Assembly (NCBI GenBank): GCA_009776515.1
Contig: WRNP01000045.1
Span: 1-12,615 of the forward strand
DNA: 12,615 nt
Direction of reading: 5' to 3'
DNA from: Dehalococcoidia bacterium
GTDB taxonomy: Bacteria; Chloroflexota; Dehalococcoidia; Dehalococcoidales; UBA1222
The notes under the pieces were generated by a model. It did not search any database and was not told the origin of the DNA. It saw nothing but the letters and a program-made list of their open reading frames with translations. Positions 1-5,540 of the stretch are shown here, piece by piece (within the stretch, counting starts at the first letter, position 1; each line of letters begins with the position of its first letter). Position numbers and translations under genes: made by a program.

Positions 1-195
1 CTAAAAACCCCCGTCGATTTGCTCCAAAAACGAAACAATGAACCTGTCGCCATTTACCAAATTGCTAGGGTTGATAGTTTTTAGAGGTGACCCTAAGTGA
101 ATGATCTGCTTCGGGCTTTCCGAACAGCCGTAGGAAATGGGTTGGTACAGCTGGTTCGTCCCAAATCTATCTGGTATGGTAGAAGGAGATAGCAC

Positions 196-441
196 ATGAG
201 ACTGCTCAACGGCAATTCAGAGGATCGCTTAGAAAACGTAATCATTTATTTGAAAAAAAATGAAGTAGTTTTCTTGATCGGGGCGTTAGAAAATCTATTG
301 AATGCAGAAGAGAAGGGCATGGGCCACTATCATGTTAATGATTCGGATTATACCCACGAAATCACGGTTGCTATGTATGATGAAAATAACTTAGATAGGT
401 TTGATCAGCGATCCCAAAAATTGATATTAGAAGATAATTAA
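196..441 (+). CDS. Small acidic protein, possibly an immunity protein
   Basis: An 81-residue soluble protein with no signal peptide or membrane segment. The ATG at 196 is well supported by a GGAG ribosome binding site at 185-188, 7 bases upstream. The N-terminal half looks helical (FLIGALENLLNAEEKG); the middle carries a histidine/aspartate stretch, GHYHVNDSDYTHEI, running into a beta-like ITVAMYD segment. This layout (helix, then an H.H..D strand motif, then a short acidic tail) recalls small immunity proteins found beside polymorphic toxins, but I cannot assign a family. Support comes mainly from context: a start-less toxin-like fragment follows at 465 and more small proteins lie beyond. 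Base composition is AT-rich compared with the genes after 2637. Real gene: fairly sure. Immunity role: inference only. Confidence 0.62.
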   Translation: MRLLNGNSEDRLENVIIYLKKNEVVFLIGALENLLNAEEKGMGHYHVNDSDYTHEITVAMYDENNLDRFDQRSQKLILEDN

Positions 442-464
442 GCCACAAATTGAAATGCCTGTAG

Positions 465-686
465 CTTTTTAATGTCTATTCGCATCAACTCAGACCAGCA
501 ACCGCACAATATTCGGACAGGTATCCGCATGGTAACCGGTACTGGGCTGGCACCTCAATGATCAATGATTTAAACAAGGGGAAGCCGTATTCCAATACGA
601 TAAACATAAACGGGCAGGATGTAACCATAGTTGCTACACCTGGACAAAGTGGAGCATGGGAAATTGCGGTAACCATGACAAAATAA
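465..686 (+). pseudogene. Start-less coding fragment, candidate orphan toxin tip
   Basis: An open frame of 73 codons runs from the stop at 462-464 to the TAA at 684-686. It has no ribosome binding site, and its first ATG is only at 558. The translation looks protein-like rather than random: YPHGNRYWAGTSMINDLNKG, then a strand-rich end with NGQDVTIVATPG and GAWEIAVTMTK. Such an end, with a glycine turn followed by alternating hydrophobic strands, is common in C-terminal nuclease tips of polymorphic toxins. Orphan tips normally lack their own start, because they are used only after recombination onto a full-length toxin gene. The gene after it (757-1260) would then be its immunity partner. No family could be named. 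An alternative is a chance open frame. Confidence 0.35.
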
Positions 687-756
687 CCCAAGCAACACCC
701 GCCACCCTATTTAGAAATATTGGATTTAGCGGTTTCGCTATGCCAGGAGGCTAGGC

Positions 757-1260
757 ATGATGAATAAAAATGTTGTCTTGATGTCGCTTGTAGTCTTCTT
801 GTTGTTCGTAACATTTATTATAATCGGCGTACTTCTGTTGTATTTGTTTGCTAAGAAAAGAGGGCGTAGAGACGCATTTTACAGTATACGGAAGAATTTC
901 AATAAGAATCACCCCATCATCTCGAAGCTGATAACAATAATACCGACAATACTGCTGAGTTCTTTGTTTCTTTGGCATATATCAACACATATGAGGGATT
1001 TACTTAGTGACGAAGTGTTGATCTGCGAAGGTAGGGTTATTGATGTAAGTTCGGGTTATTTATTCAATAATTACGTACATATAGATGACGGGACAACGGT
1101 AATAAATTATCGCAATAATTTTGATATTGAATTAGGGAAGTCTTACGTATTTTATTACGCGCCAAATACAAAAATAATCATGAAAATTGAGCCCGACTTA
1201 ACCCATTTATCTTGGGGTTGGGCATTCCAAATCTGCCACCAATTCAATTGCGACTGTTAA
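757..1260 (+). CDS. Small two-helix membrane protein of unknown function
   Basis: A 167-residue protein with an excellent AGGAGG ribosome binding site at 745-750, 6 bases before the ATG at 757 (a second ATG follows at 760). Two membrane segments are clear, at about residues 6-32 and 55-73. The loop between them is strongly basic (KKRGRRDAFYSIRKNF), which by the positive-inside rule puts it in the cytoplasm. The C-terminal domain, about residues 80-160, would then face outside. That domain is strand-rich, with EGRVIDVSSG, YVHIDDGTTVINY and GKSYVFYYAPNTKIIMKIE, suggesting a small beta-barrel or OB-like fold. The protein ends in a cysteine-containing tail. No family is recognised. Its place between start-less toxin-like fragments makes a membrane-bound immunity protein possible. 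Codons are AT-rich, unlike the genes after 2637. Confidence 0.7.
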   Translation: MMNKNVVLMSLVVFLLFVTFIIIGVLLLYLFAKKRGRRDAFYSIRKNFNKNHPIISKLITIIPTILLSSLFLWHISTHMRDLLSDEVLICEGRVIDVSSGYLFNNYVHIDDGTTVINYRNNFDIELGKSYVFYYAPNTKIIMKIEPDLTHLSWGWAFQICHQFNCDC

Positions 1261-1263
1261 CCA

Positions 1264-1461
1264 ATGAATATCGCAAGGATTGCAGATAGCCAACAGCTTT
1301 ACTGTAAACAGCCGCGATTCTTATTACACAGTTGTGAACACGGGGGAGTCATCGGCGCTAACGGTGAACAGTTCTTAAAAATCATGTTCACAGTTAGCGG
1401 GCGAATAATTATGGCATACCCCGTGTTTGCTCCGCGAGGCAAAGAGGTGGTTGTATTTTAA
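1264..1461 (+). pseudogene. Short ORF, possible remnant of a toxin tip
   Basis: A 65-codon frame starting 3 bases after the preceding stop, with no ribosome binding site before its ATG. The second half reads GGVIGANGEQFLKIMF and then GRIIMAYPVF, two strands joined by a turn, which resembles the last strands of barnase/EndoU-like toxin tips. The first half is rich in cysteine and glutamine and looks less protein-like. It lies between two better small genes, exactly where an orphan tip would sit in an alternating tip/immunity array. Against this, a strong nested inverted repeat lies within it (1337-1427), so the sequence may be structural DNA rather than coding. Weakly supported. Confidence 0.25.
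1337..1427. repeat. Nested inverted repeat with a 15-bp stem
   Basis: The inner arms are 1356-1370 (CGCTAACGGTGAACA) and 1385-1399 (TGTTCACAGTTAGCG). They pair over 14 of 15 positions around a 14-base loop, with one internal mismatch splitting the stem into two 7-bp halves. An outer pair, AACACGGGG at 1337-1345 and CCCCGTGTT at 1419-1427, adds 9 matched bases around it. No T-run follows, so a rho-independent terminator is unlikely. The two-box stem recalls folded recombination sites such as integron attC, but the end box GTTAGCG does not fit the GTTRRRY consensus and the spacer is only one base. Confidence 0.6.
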
Positions 1462-1487
1462 CTTGTGCAATAGAGTGTAAGCCAAAG

Positions 1488-1823
1488 ATGCATGCAGCAG
1501 AGTTAATCAATATGCACCTCTATGATGTGTTGCGGGATGAACGAGATTTCAAGATTTCCGTTAATCAACGGACATTCTTCCATGAACCACTCTTCCCGAT
1601 TTTGGAGCTCGTTTTATGTTGTCAACAATGGCTAAGAAGTGCTGACGTTGATTTTGTTTACAGCACCTTAGAAAGCGAAGACAATCCCCTTCTGGCACTC
1701 CGTAGATCAAAGGGCGGATGGAGAATTAAGTCTGCGTGGCAGAAATTTGAATGCGATACAGTTTTTTCAGATAATGATGTTCAGGATTTCGTCAGGAGTA
1801 TAGTCTCTCAAGTGGTAGTTTAG
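1488..1823 (+). CDS. Small soluble protein, possibly an immunity protein
   Basis: A 111-residue protein without membrane segments or signal peptide. The start is uncertain: the ATG at 1488 lacks a clear ribosome binding site, and an internal ATG lies at codon 8. The sequence is coherent. A helical section (PLFPILELVLCCQQWL) is followed by an acidic, aromatic segment (DVDFVYSTLESEDNPLLAL), a basic strand (RSKGGWRIKSAWQKF) and a final acidic helix (DNDVQDFVRSIVSQV). The order helix, W, DF.Y, E..NP, GW.I.S.W is typical of small immunity-like proteins encoded next to secreted toxins, though I cannot name a family. It ends 2 bases before the open frame of a toxin-like fragment. Function remains inference from context. 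Confidence 0.55.
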   Translation: MHAAELINMHLYDVLRDERDFKISVNQRTFFHEPLFPILELVLCCQQWLRSADVDFVYSTLESEDNPLLALRRSKGGWRIKSAWQKFECDTVFSDNDVQDFVRSIVSQVVV

Positions 1824-1825
1824 GT

Positions 1826-2106
1826 TTGTATAATTACCAAATAGGCAATGCACTTAATAATATCATGTCTGCGAAAGCAAACCATATCATGCAGTCAAAG
1901 CCTGCGCGGGACATGTTCGGGGTTAAAAGCTGGCGTTATGCTTACTCCATAATCAACTCAGTTTTGAGCAATGGCGCTGGCGCACTAAACCCAAAGACAG
2001 GGGCATGATTTATTCGTATTTCGCATATGGTCAAACGGTTGATGTTGTGACAAGAATTGTTAACGGCATCCTTGCTATTGTCGATGCTTTGGTTAGAACA
2101 CGATGA
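1826..2106 (+). pseudogene. Frameshifted orphan toxin tip (BECR-like nuclease domain?)
   Basis: Two adjoining frames read as one domain. Codons 1826-2005 give NALNNIMSAKANHIMQSK, FGVKSWRYAYSIINSVLSNG and ALNPKTG, then stop at 2006-2008. A second frame from the ATG at 2005 gives MIYSYFAYGQTVDVVTRI followed by VNGILAIVDALVRTR, with its stop at 2104-2106. The joined layout (NHIM..K helix, a helix ending in NG, a strand after a turn, then G.TVDV..RIVNG.L.IVDA.V) matches what I know of compact C-terminal toxin tips, probably of the Barnase-EndoU-ColicinE5-RelE type. One extra G in the GGGG run at 2000-2003 would restore a single frame reading KTGGMIYSYF. There is no ribosome binding site, and the first possible start is a TTG at 1826; the frame is open back to a stop at 1775. 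This is as expected for an orphan tip. Family assignment is tentative. Confidence 0.5.
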
Positions 2107-2140
2107 CAGTATGAGATATTTCATTCCAGGTCGGGTAGAT

Positions 2141-2163
2141 ACCTCGCAGCTCTGCTGCGGGGT
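2141..2163. repeat. GC-rich 10-bp hairpin
   Basis: ACCTCGCAGC (2141-2150), loop TCT, then GCTGCGGGGT (2154-2163) form a 10-bp stem with one possible G-U pair when transcribed. No T-run follows. Very similar CCCCGCAGC-loop-GCTGCGGGG palindromes recur as dispersed elements in many bacterial genomes, to my recollection, which suggests a mobile or REP-like element rather than a terminator. Confidence 0.55.
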
Positions 2164-2560
2164 GGTTCATTTGCTTAGCCCCAATGATCTTGTCGTAGAA
2201 GCCCTGAGCCTAGGAGCGAGAGATCAACGCAGGGGACGTGCTGAGGCAAGAAATGACTTCTCAAATCTATCTGGCCTCTTGTTCCCGGGACAAACTGCCA
2301 TAGAGAAGTATTTTAGAGAGATTATTCTGAGAGTATACGGATTGACTGGATAACCCATTGCTTGCATTGGGTGTCAACAGCGGCTCAAATTCTAGCGCCC
2401 AAGCGTCGAGGTGACACTTGGCGGGATATAGTCAGGTGTTCGCCAAATGCTTCGGTGCTCAATAGACTGAGCGTGGCAATGCTCAGAAAACTGTCTGCAA
2501 TCTACTCACAGTCCATCTGCTATCCTAATAGCAGTACTTCAGCTTTAATATTGAGAAGCC

Positions 2561-2590
2561 TTGACAAGACTGCTAATATGCGTCTAATAT
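2561..2590 (+). promoter_or_regulatory. Promoter for the antiporter gene
   Basis: A perfect -35 box TTGACA (2561-2566) and a -10 box TAATAT (2585-2590, 4 of 6 matches to TATAAT) are separated by 18 bases. Transcription would begin near 2597, leaving a leader of about 40 bases before the start codon at 2637. Confidence 0.5.
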
Positions 2591-2636
2591 AACTCTGTTA
2601 GCAAATTCAAGGGCAGGCTTACTAGAGGAGACGCGA

Positions 2637-3863
2637 TTGGATTTTACAACCGAAGTCATCTTCGATTTTGCGGTCATCATGACCGTGGCGGGAGTGGTTA
2701 CCTATATCTTCCATAAGATAAAACAGCCGCTTATCTTAGGGTATCTCATCGCGGGCATTATTATTGGCCCATACCTTTTGCCTCTTAATATCATTAGGCA
2801 GCCTGGTGTTGAGAGTGCTTTTGCGGAGCTCGGGGTTCTTGTTCTACTCTTTGCTATTGGGCTTGAGTTCCCCCTGTCTAAACTTCTGAAAATCGGCCTG
2901 AAAACATATGCTGTGATCTCGGTTATCGAGATTGCACTCATGTTTGCCCTGAGTTTCCTGGTGGGGTATCTGATGCATTGGTCCCCGACGGACTCGCTCT
3001 TTTTGAGTGCAGCCCTGGCTTCCAGTAGCACTGTGGTAATCGCCAAGGTACTCACCGACATGAAGAAGTTAAAAGATGTTTCCGCCACGGTGATGATGGG
3101 TGTTCTGGTAGTTGAGGACTTGGCGGTAGTACTTATTTTGTCACTTATTACCTCCATTGTTGGTGCCGACTCGCTTTCGGCGCTGGATCTCACTTGGACG
3201 GTGGGCAAAATAGTCCTGTTCATCGTTGGTGTGTTAGCCATCGGTCTCTTTACTATCCCTCGCATTATTGACCGGATTAACCATCCAGAGGAAGGTGAGT
3301 TCCAAGCCGAACATGACGAGGTGTTGGTGTTGGTTGCCCTGGGGTTTGCTTTAGGGTTATCCATCCTTGCCCACTTTATCGGGTTGTCCATGGCCATCGG
3401 GGCTTTCTTAATGGGGGTGCTTATCGCTAACTCCAAATCTGCGGGGCGTATCGTCTACCTCTCTCATCGCATTAAGGAGTTATTTGGTGCCTTGTTCTTT
3501 GTATCTATCGGCATGCATATTGATATTACCCTGTTTGGGGAATTCATAATTCCGACAATTGTGGTGATCGTCATCATGCTCTTCGGCAAAGTGATCGGTT
3601 GCAGCGCTGGCACTCGTCTCATGGGCTATGACCTTTCAACATCGCTAAAAGTCGGTTTCGGCATGGGGCAGATAGGCGAATTTGCTTTAATTGTGGCCAA
3701 AGTGGGGCAGGATTTGGGGGTTGTTAGTTCTTTTTTATTCCCGACGGTCGGTGTGGCGGTGGCGGTTACGGCCTTTCTGACACCGTATCTTATCAAGGCC
3801 AGCTATCGGATAGATACGAGCAGGTGGCCGGCGTGGCTCAGGGGGCGACCGAGCAAGGTTTGA
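2637..3863 (+). CDS. CPA2-family cation/proton antiporter (Kef/Nap type), membrane domain only
   Basis: A 408-residue integral membrane protein that should exchange Na+ or K+ for protons across the cytoplasmic membrane. It has about 12-13 hydrophobic segments spread over its whole length. Family signatures include QPLILGYLIAGIIIGP near the N-terminus, ELGVLVLLFAIGLEF, AALASSSTVVIAKVL, VVEDLAVVLILSL with the ion-site pair E160-D161, and GLSMAIGAFLMGVLIANS. The start is TTG at 2637, supported by AGGAG at 2626-2630, 6 bases upstream; no better start lies nearby. At this length it lacks the C-terminal TrkA-N nucleotide-binding domain of Kef potassium channels, so redox or nucleotide gating of that type is not expected. 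An E-D pair rather than D-D is seen in several electroneutral members, but the ion cannot be told from sequence. It is probably transcribed alone from the promoter at 2561. Confidence 0.93.
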   Translation: MDFTTEVIFDFAVIMTVAGVVTYIFHKIKQPLILGYLIAGIIIGPYLLPLNIIRQPGVESAFAELGVLVLLFAIGLEFPLSKLLKIGLKTYAVISVIEIALMFALSFLVGYLMHWSPTDSLFLSAALASSSTVVIAKVLTDMKKLKDVSATVMMGVLVVEDLAVVLILSLITSIVGADSLSALDLTWTVGKIVLFIVGVLAIGLFTIPRIIDRINHPEEGEFQAEHDEVLVLVALGFALGLSILAHFIGLSMAIGAFLMGVLIANSKSAGRIVYLSHRIKELFGALFFVSIGMHIDITLFGEFIIPTIVVIVIMLFGKVIGCSAGTRLMGYDLSTSLKVGFGMGQIGEFALIVAKVGQDLGVVSSFLFPTVGVAVAVTAFLTPYLIKASYRIDTSRWPAWLRGRPSKV

Positions 3864-3891
3864 GATTCAATAGGCAGTTTTAACGAGCTAC

Positions 3892-3906
3892 TGCGGGGCG
3901 CTCGTG
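3892..3906 (+). repeat. 15-base repeat, copy 1
   Basis: TGCGGGGCGCTCGTG, starting 28 bases after the antiporter stop codon. It matches TGCAGGGCGCTCGTG at 5309-5323 in 14 of 15 positions. In this copy the GCTCGT part can pair with ACGAGC just upstream. Confidence 0.45.
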
Positions 3907-3950
3907 ATGCCAAGCGGGTATATGCGTGATATCAGGCCGCCAGGTAAGCC

Positions 3951-3992
3951 TTGGGCTCTATTGCGATGTGGCAAGCGGAACTGGGAGCCCAA
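3951..3992. repeat. 8-bp inverted repeat with 26-base loop
   Basis: TTGGGCTC (3951-3958) pairs perfectly with GAGCCCAA (3985-3992). An A-run, not a T-run, follows on the + strand, so it is not a standard terminator for the antiporter. It lies about 90 bases before the -35 box of the next gene. Confidence 0.45.
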
Positions 3993-4081
3993 AAAACAAG
4001 ATATAGGTGGTGGGCTGATATATTGCCGGGGCCCTGCGGGGACCTCTTTGGTTTCTACTTCAGCGGTGCGGCGTTCTCATC

Positions 4082-4110
4082 TTGACATTCCCGCGCTCAA
4101 AAGTTATAGT
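4082..4110 (+). promoter_or_regulatory. Strong sigma-70-type promoter for inositol-3-phosphate synthase
   Basis: The -35 box TTGACA (4082-4087) is perfect, the spacer is the ideal 17 bases, and the -10 box TATAGT (4105-4110) matches 5 of 6. Transcription would start near 4117. It sits directly upstream of a gene with a good ribosome binding site and is the best promoter in the window. Confidence 0.65.
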
Positions 4111-4179
4111 TCAGGCGGCTAAACGCTATTTGGCAAGGCCATTTGGCCCAATCCTGGCGGACGAAGAAAGAGGTGACCC

Positions 4180-5277
4180 GTGGGTAAAATTAATGTGGCT
4201 GTTATCGGAGTTGGTAACTGTTGCTCCTCGCTGGTGCAGGGTGTGCATTTTTATAAGAAAGCTCGAGAAGGGGACTTTGTGCCAGGGTTGATGCATGTCA
4301 ATCTGGGCGGCTATCACATCAGCGACATCAACTTCGTGGCTGCTTTCGATATCGACAAGAACAAGGTCGGCAAAGATTTTGCCGAGGCTATCTATGCCAA
4401 GCCCAACAACACTTATAAGTTTGCTGATGTTCCCAAGATAGGCGTCAAGGTTGAGCGGGGCATGACCCACGATGGATTGGGAAAATACCTCTCGCAGATC
4501 ATTGAGAAAGCTCCCGGACCGACCGCCGATATCGTAAAGATCCTAAAGGATACCAAGGCCGATGTGGTAATCAATTATTTGCCGGTGGGCAGTGAGGAAG
4601 CCACCAAATGGTACGTGGAGCAGGTACTTGAGGCTGGTTGCGCTTTTATCAACTGCATTCCGGTCTTCATCGCCCGAGAGAAATATTGGCAGCAGCGTTT
4701 TGAAAAGAAAGGCCTGCCTATTATCGGTGATGATATCAAATCTCAGGTAGGGGCGACCATTGTGCACCGCGTCCTCACTCGCCTTTTCATGGATCGGGGG
4801 GTTAAGTTGGAGAAGACCTATCAGCTTAACTTCGGAGGCAACACCGACTTCATGAATATGCTGGAGCGTGAGCGTCTGGAGAGCAAGAAGATCTCCAAGA
4901 CGGGGGCTGTTACCTCGCAGCTTGACTATAAGATGGATCCAAATGATGTACATGTTGGGCCATCGGACTACGTGCCTTGGCTGGAGGATCAAAAGTTTTG
5001 CCATATTCGCATGGAGGGATGTACTTTCGGTGATGTTCCCTTGCGCGTGGAATGCAAGCTTGAGGTTTGGGATAGTCCGAACTCGGCGGGTGTGGTCATT
5101 GATGCCGTCCGCTGCGCCAAGCTGGCGCTGGATAACGGCATCAAGGGCGCTCTTACGGCGCCATCGTCATATTTTATGAAGTCTCCTCCAGTGCAGTACA
5201 CCGATGACCAAGCGCGGTGCATGGTAGAAGAATATATCGCCGAAATGAGTCGCCCCAAGGACGAGACCAAGGGCTAA
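4180..5277 (+). CDS. ino1: Inositol-3-phosphate synthase (myo-inositol-1-phosphate synthase)
   Basis: This 365-residue cytosolic enzyme converts glucose 6-phosphate to 1D-myo-inositol 3-phosphate using NAD+ as an internal redox cofactor, the committed step of inositol synthesis. The N-terminal Rossmann loop GVGNCCSSL starts at residue 10. The catalytic section GDDIKSQVGATI, with lysine K187, starts at residue 183. FGGNTDFMNML follows at about 218, and WDSPNSAGVVIDAVRCAKLA at about 297. Length matches the actinobacterial/archaeal short form (about 360-370), not the roughly 530-residue eukaryotic form. The start is GTG at 4180, supported by GAGG at 4170-4173. It has its own strong promoter at 4082. 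With the phosphatidyltransferase and glycosyltransferase downstream, its product most likely feeds inositol phospholipid synthesis. Confidence in the family is very high. Confidence 0.97.
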   Translation: MGKINVAVIGVGNCCSSLVQGVHFYKKAREGDFVPGLMHVNLGGYHISDINFVAAFDIDKNKVGKDFAEAIYAKPNNTYKFADVPKIGVKVERGMTHDGLGKYLSQIIEKAPGPTADIVKILKDTKADVVINYLPVGSEEATKWYVEQVLEAGCAFINCIPVFIAREKYWQQRFEKKGLPIIGDDIKSQVGATIVHRVLTRLFMDRGVKLEKTYQLNFGGNTDFMNMLERERLESKKISKTGAVTSQLDYKMDPNDVHVGPSDYVPWLEDQKFCHIRMEGCTFGDVPLRVECKLEVWDSPNSAGVVIDAVRCAKLALDNGIKGALTAPSSYFMKSPPVQYTDDQARCMVEEYIAEMSRPKDETKG

Positions 5278-5540
5278 CATCCCGTTCTCGGTAATAGCTA
5301 CCCGAAATTGCAGGGCGCTCGTGCTTTAAATCTGGGTTCTCATGCAGAATCTGAAAGAAGCGTTGGCGTTGTGCAGTCCTTTGCCCATGATAAGATGATA
5401 CCTCTATGCTGCCTGATGCAGCCTTGATATCAAAGACCAGGGGGTGTAGAGCGGCTTCATTGCCGTGAGGCAAAAAGAGTTGCGGCGGGCTTGGGCTTTG
5501 CCCTTAGTGCCCAGGCTGACCGCTTAACGCCAAGAGTACC
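5278..5540. other. Intergenic region upstream of the giant activase gene
   Basis: No gene is seen. It carries the second 15-base repeat copy (5309-5323), a small GCTGC/GCAGC hairpin near 5408-5422, and a perfect 10-base palindrome TTGATATCAA at 5424-5433 that could be an operator half-site pair. No convincing -35/-10 pair or terminator with a T-run was found, so read-through from the synthase gene cannot be excluded. Confidence 0.4.
5309..5323 (+). repeat. 15-base repeat, copy 2
   Basis: TGCAGGGCGCTCGTG, starting 31 bases after the inositol-3-phosphate synthase stop codon, at nearly the same offset as copy 1 after the antiporter (3892-3906). The flanking hairpin of copy 1 is not conserved here. 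Confidence 0.45.

Larger units (their letters stand above)
2107..2636. other. Gene-poor stretch with several hairpins
   Basis: No gene is supported here. Two open frames exist (2111-2353 and 2362-2592), but neither has a ribosome binding site, and both translate to low-quality, arginine- and serine-rich or mixed sequence. The stretch holds the GC-rich hairpin at 2141-2163, a CTGAGC/GCTCAG hairpin (2467-2472 with 2481-2486) and a 7-bp CTGCTAT/ATAGCAG hairpin (2517-2523 with 2528-2534). It ends with the antiporter promoter. It may be debris of a mobile element marking the border between the accessory patch and the conserved genes. Confidence 0.5.
3864..4179. other. Intergenic region upstream of inositol-3-phosphate synthase
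   Basis: No gene is supported; the open frames here are short and lack ribosome binding sites. From left to right it holds a 6-bp hairpin (ACGAGC at 3883-3888 with GCTCGT at 3899-3904), overlapping a 15-base repeat copy, then an 8-bp inverted repeat at 3951-3992 and a strong promoter at 4082-4110. The predicted leader after the promoter is about 60 bases and ends in an AGAGGTGA ribosome binding site. I could not match a known riboswitch. Confidence 0.5.

Noticed and set aside
1..195. 64-codon open frame on the minus strand (GTG start at 195, stop at 1-3)
   Set aside because: It has no ribosome binding site, faces against every other gene, and its translation shows no domain-like pattern; its start abuts the well-supported gene at 196.
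1356..1399. Integron attC site
   Set aside because: The 3' box GTTAGCG does not fit GTTRRRY, the boxes are separated by one base instead of several, there is no extra-helical base pattern, and no integrase or repeated attC sites are seen.
2111..2353. Hypothetical protein starting at ATG 2111
   Set aside because: No ribosome binding site; the frame runs through the GC-rich hairpin, and the translation is of low quality.
2362..2592. Hypothetical 76-codon protein
   Set aside because: TTG start without a ribosome binding site, overlaps several hairpins and the antiporter promoter, no recognisable domain.
2702..3436. Long minus-strand open frame (244 codons)
   Set aside because: Antisense shadow of the antiporter gene; the translation is low-complexity in serine, threonine and isoleucine and matches nothing.
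3951..3992. Rho-independent terminator of the antiporter gene
   Set aside because: The stem is followed by A residues, not T residues, on the + strand, and the loop is 26 bases long.
3904..4122. Small ORF between the antiporter and inositol-3-phosphate synthase
   Set aside because: It contains the inverted repeat and the -35/-10 promoter of the next gene, and has no ribosome binding site or protein-like pattern.
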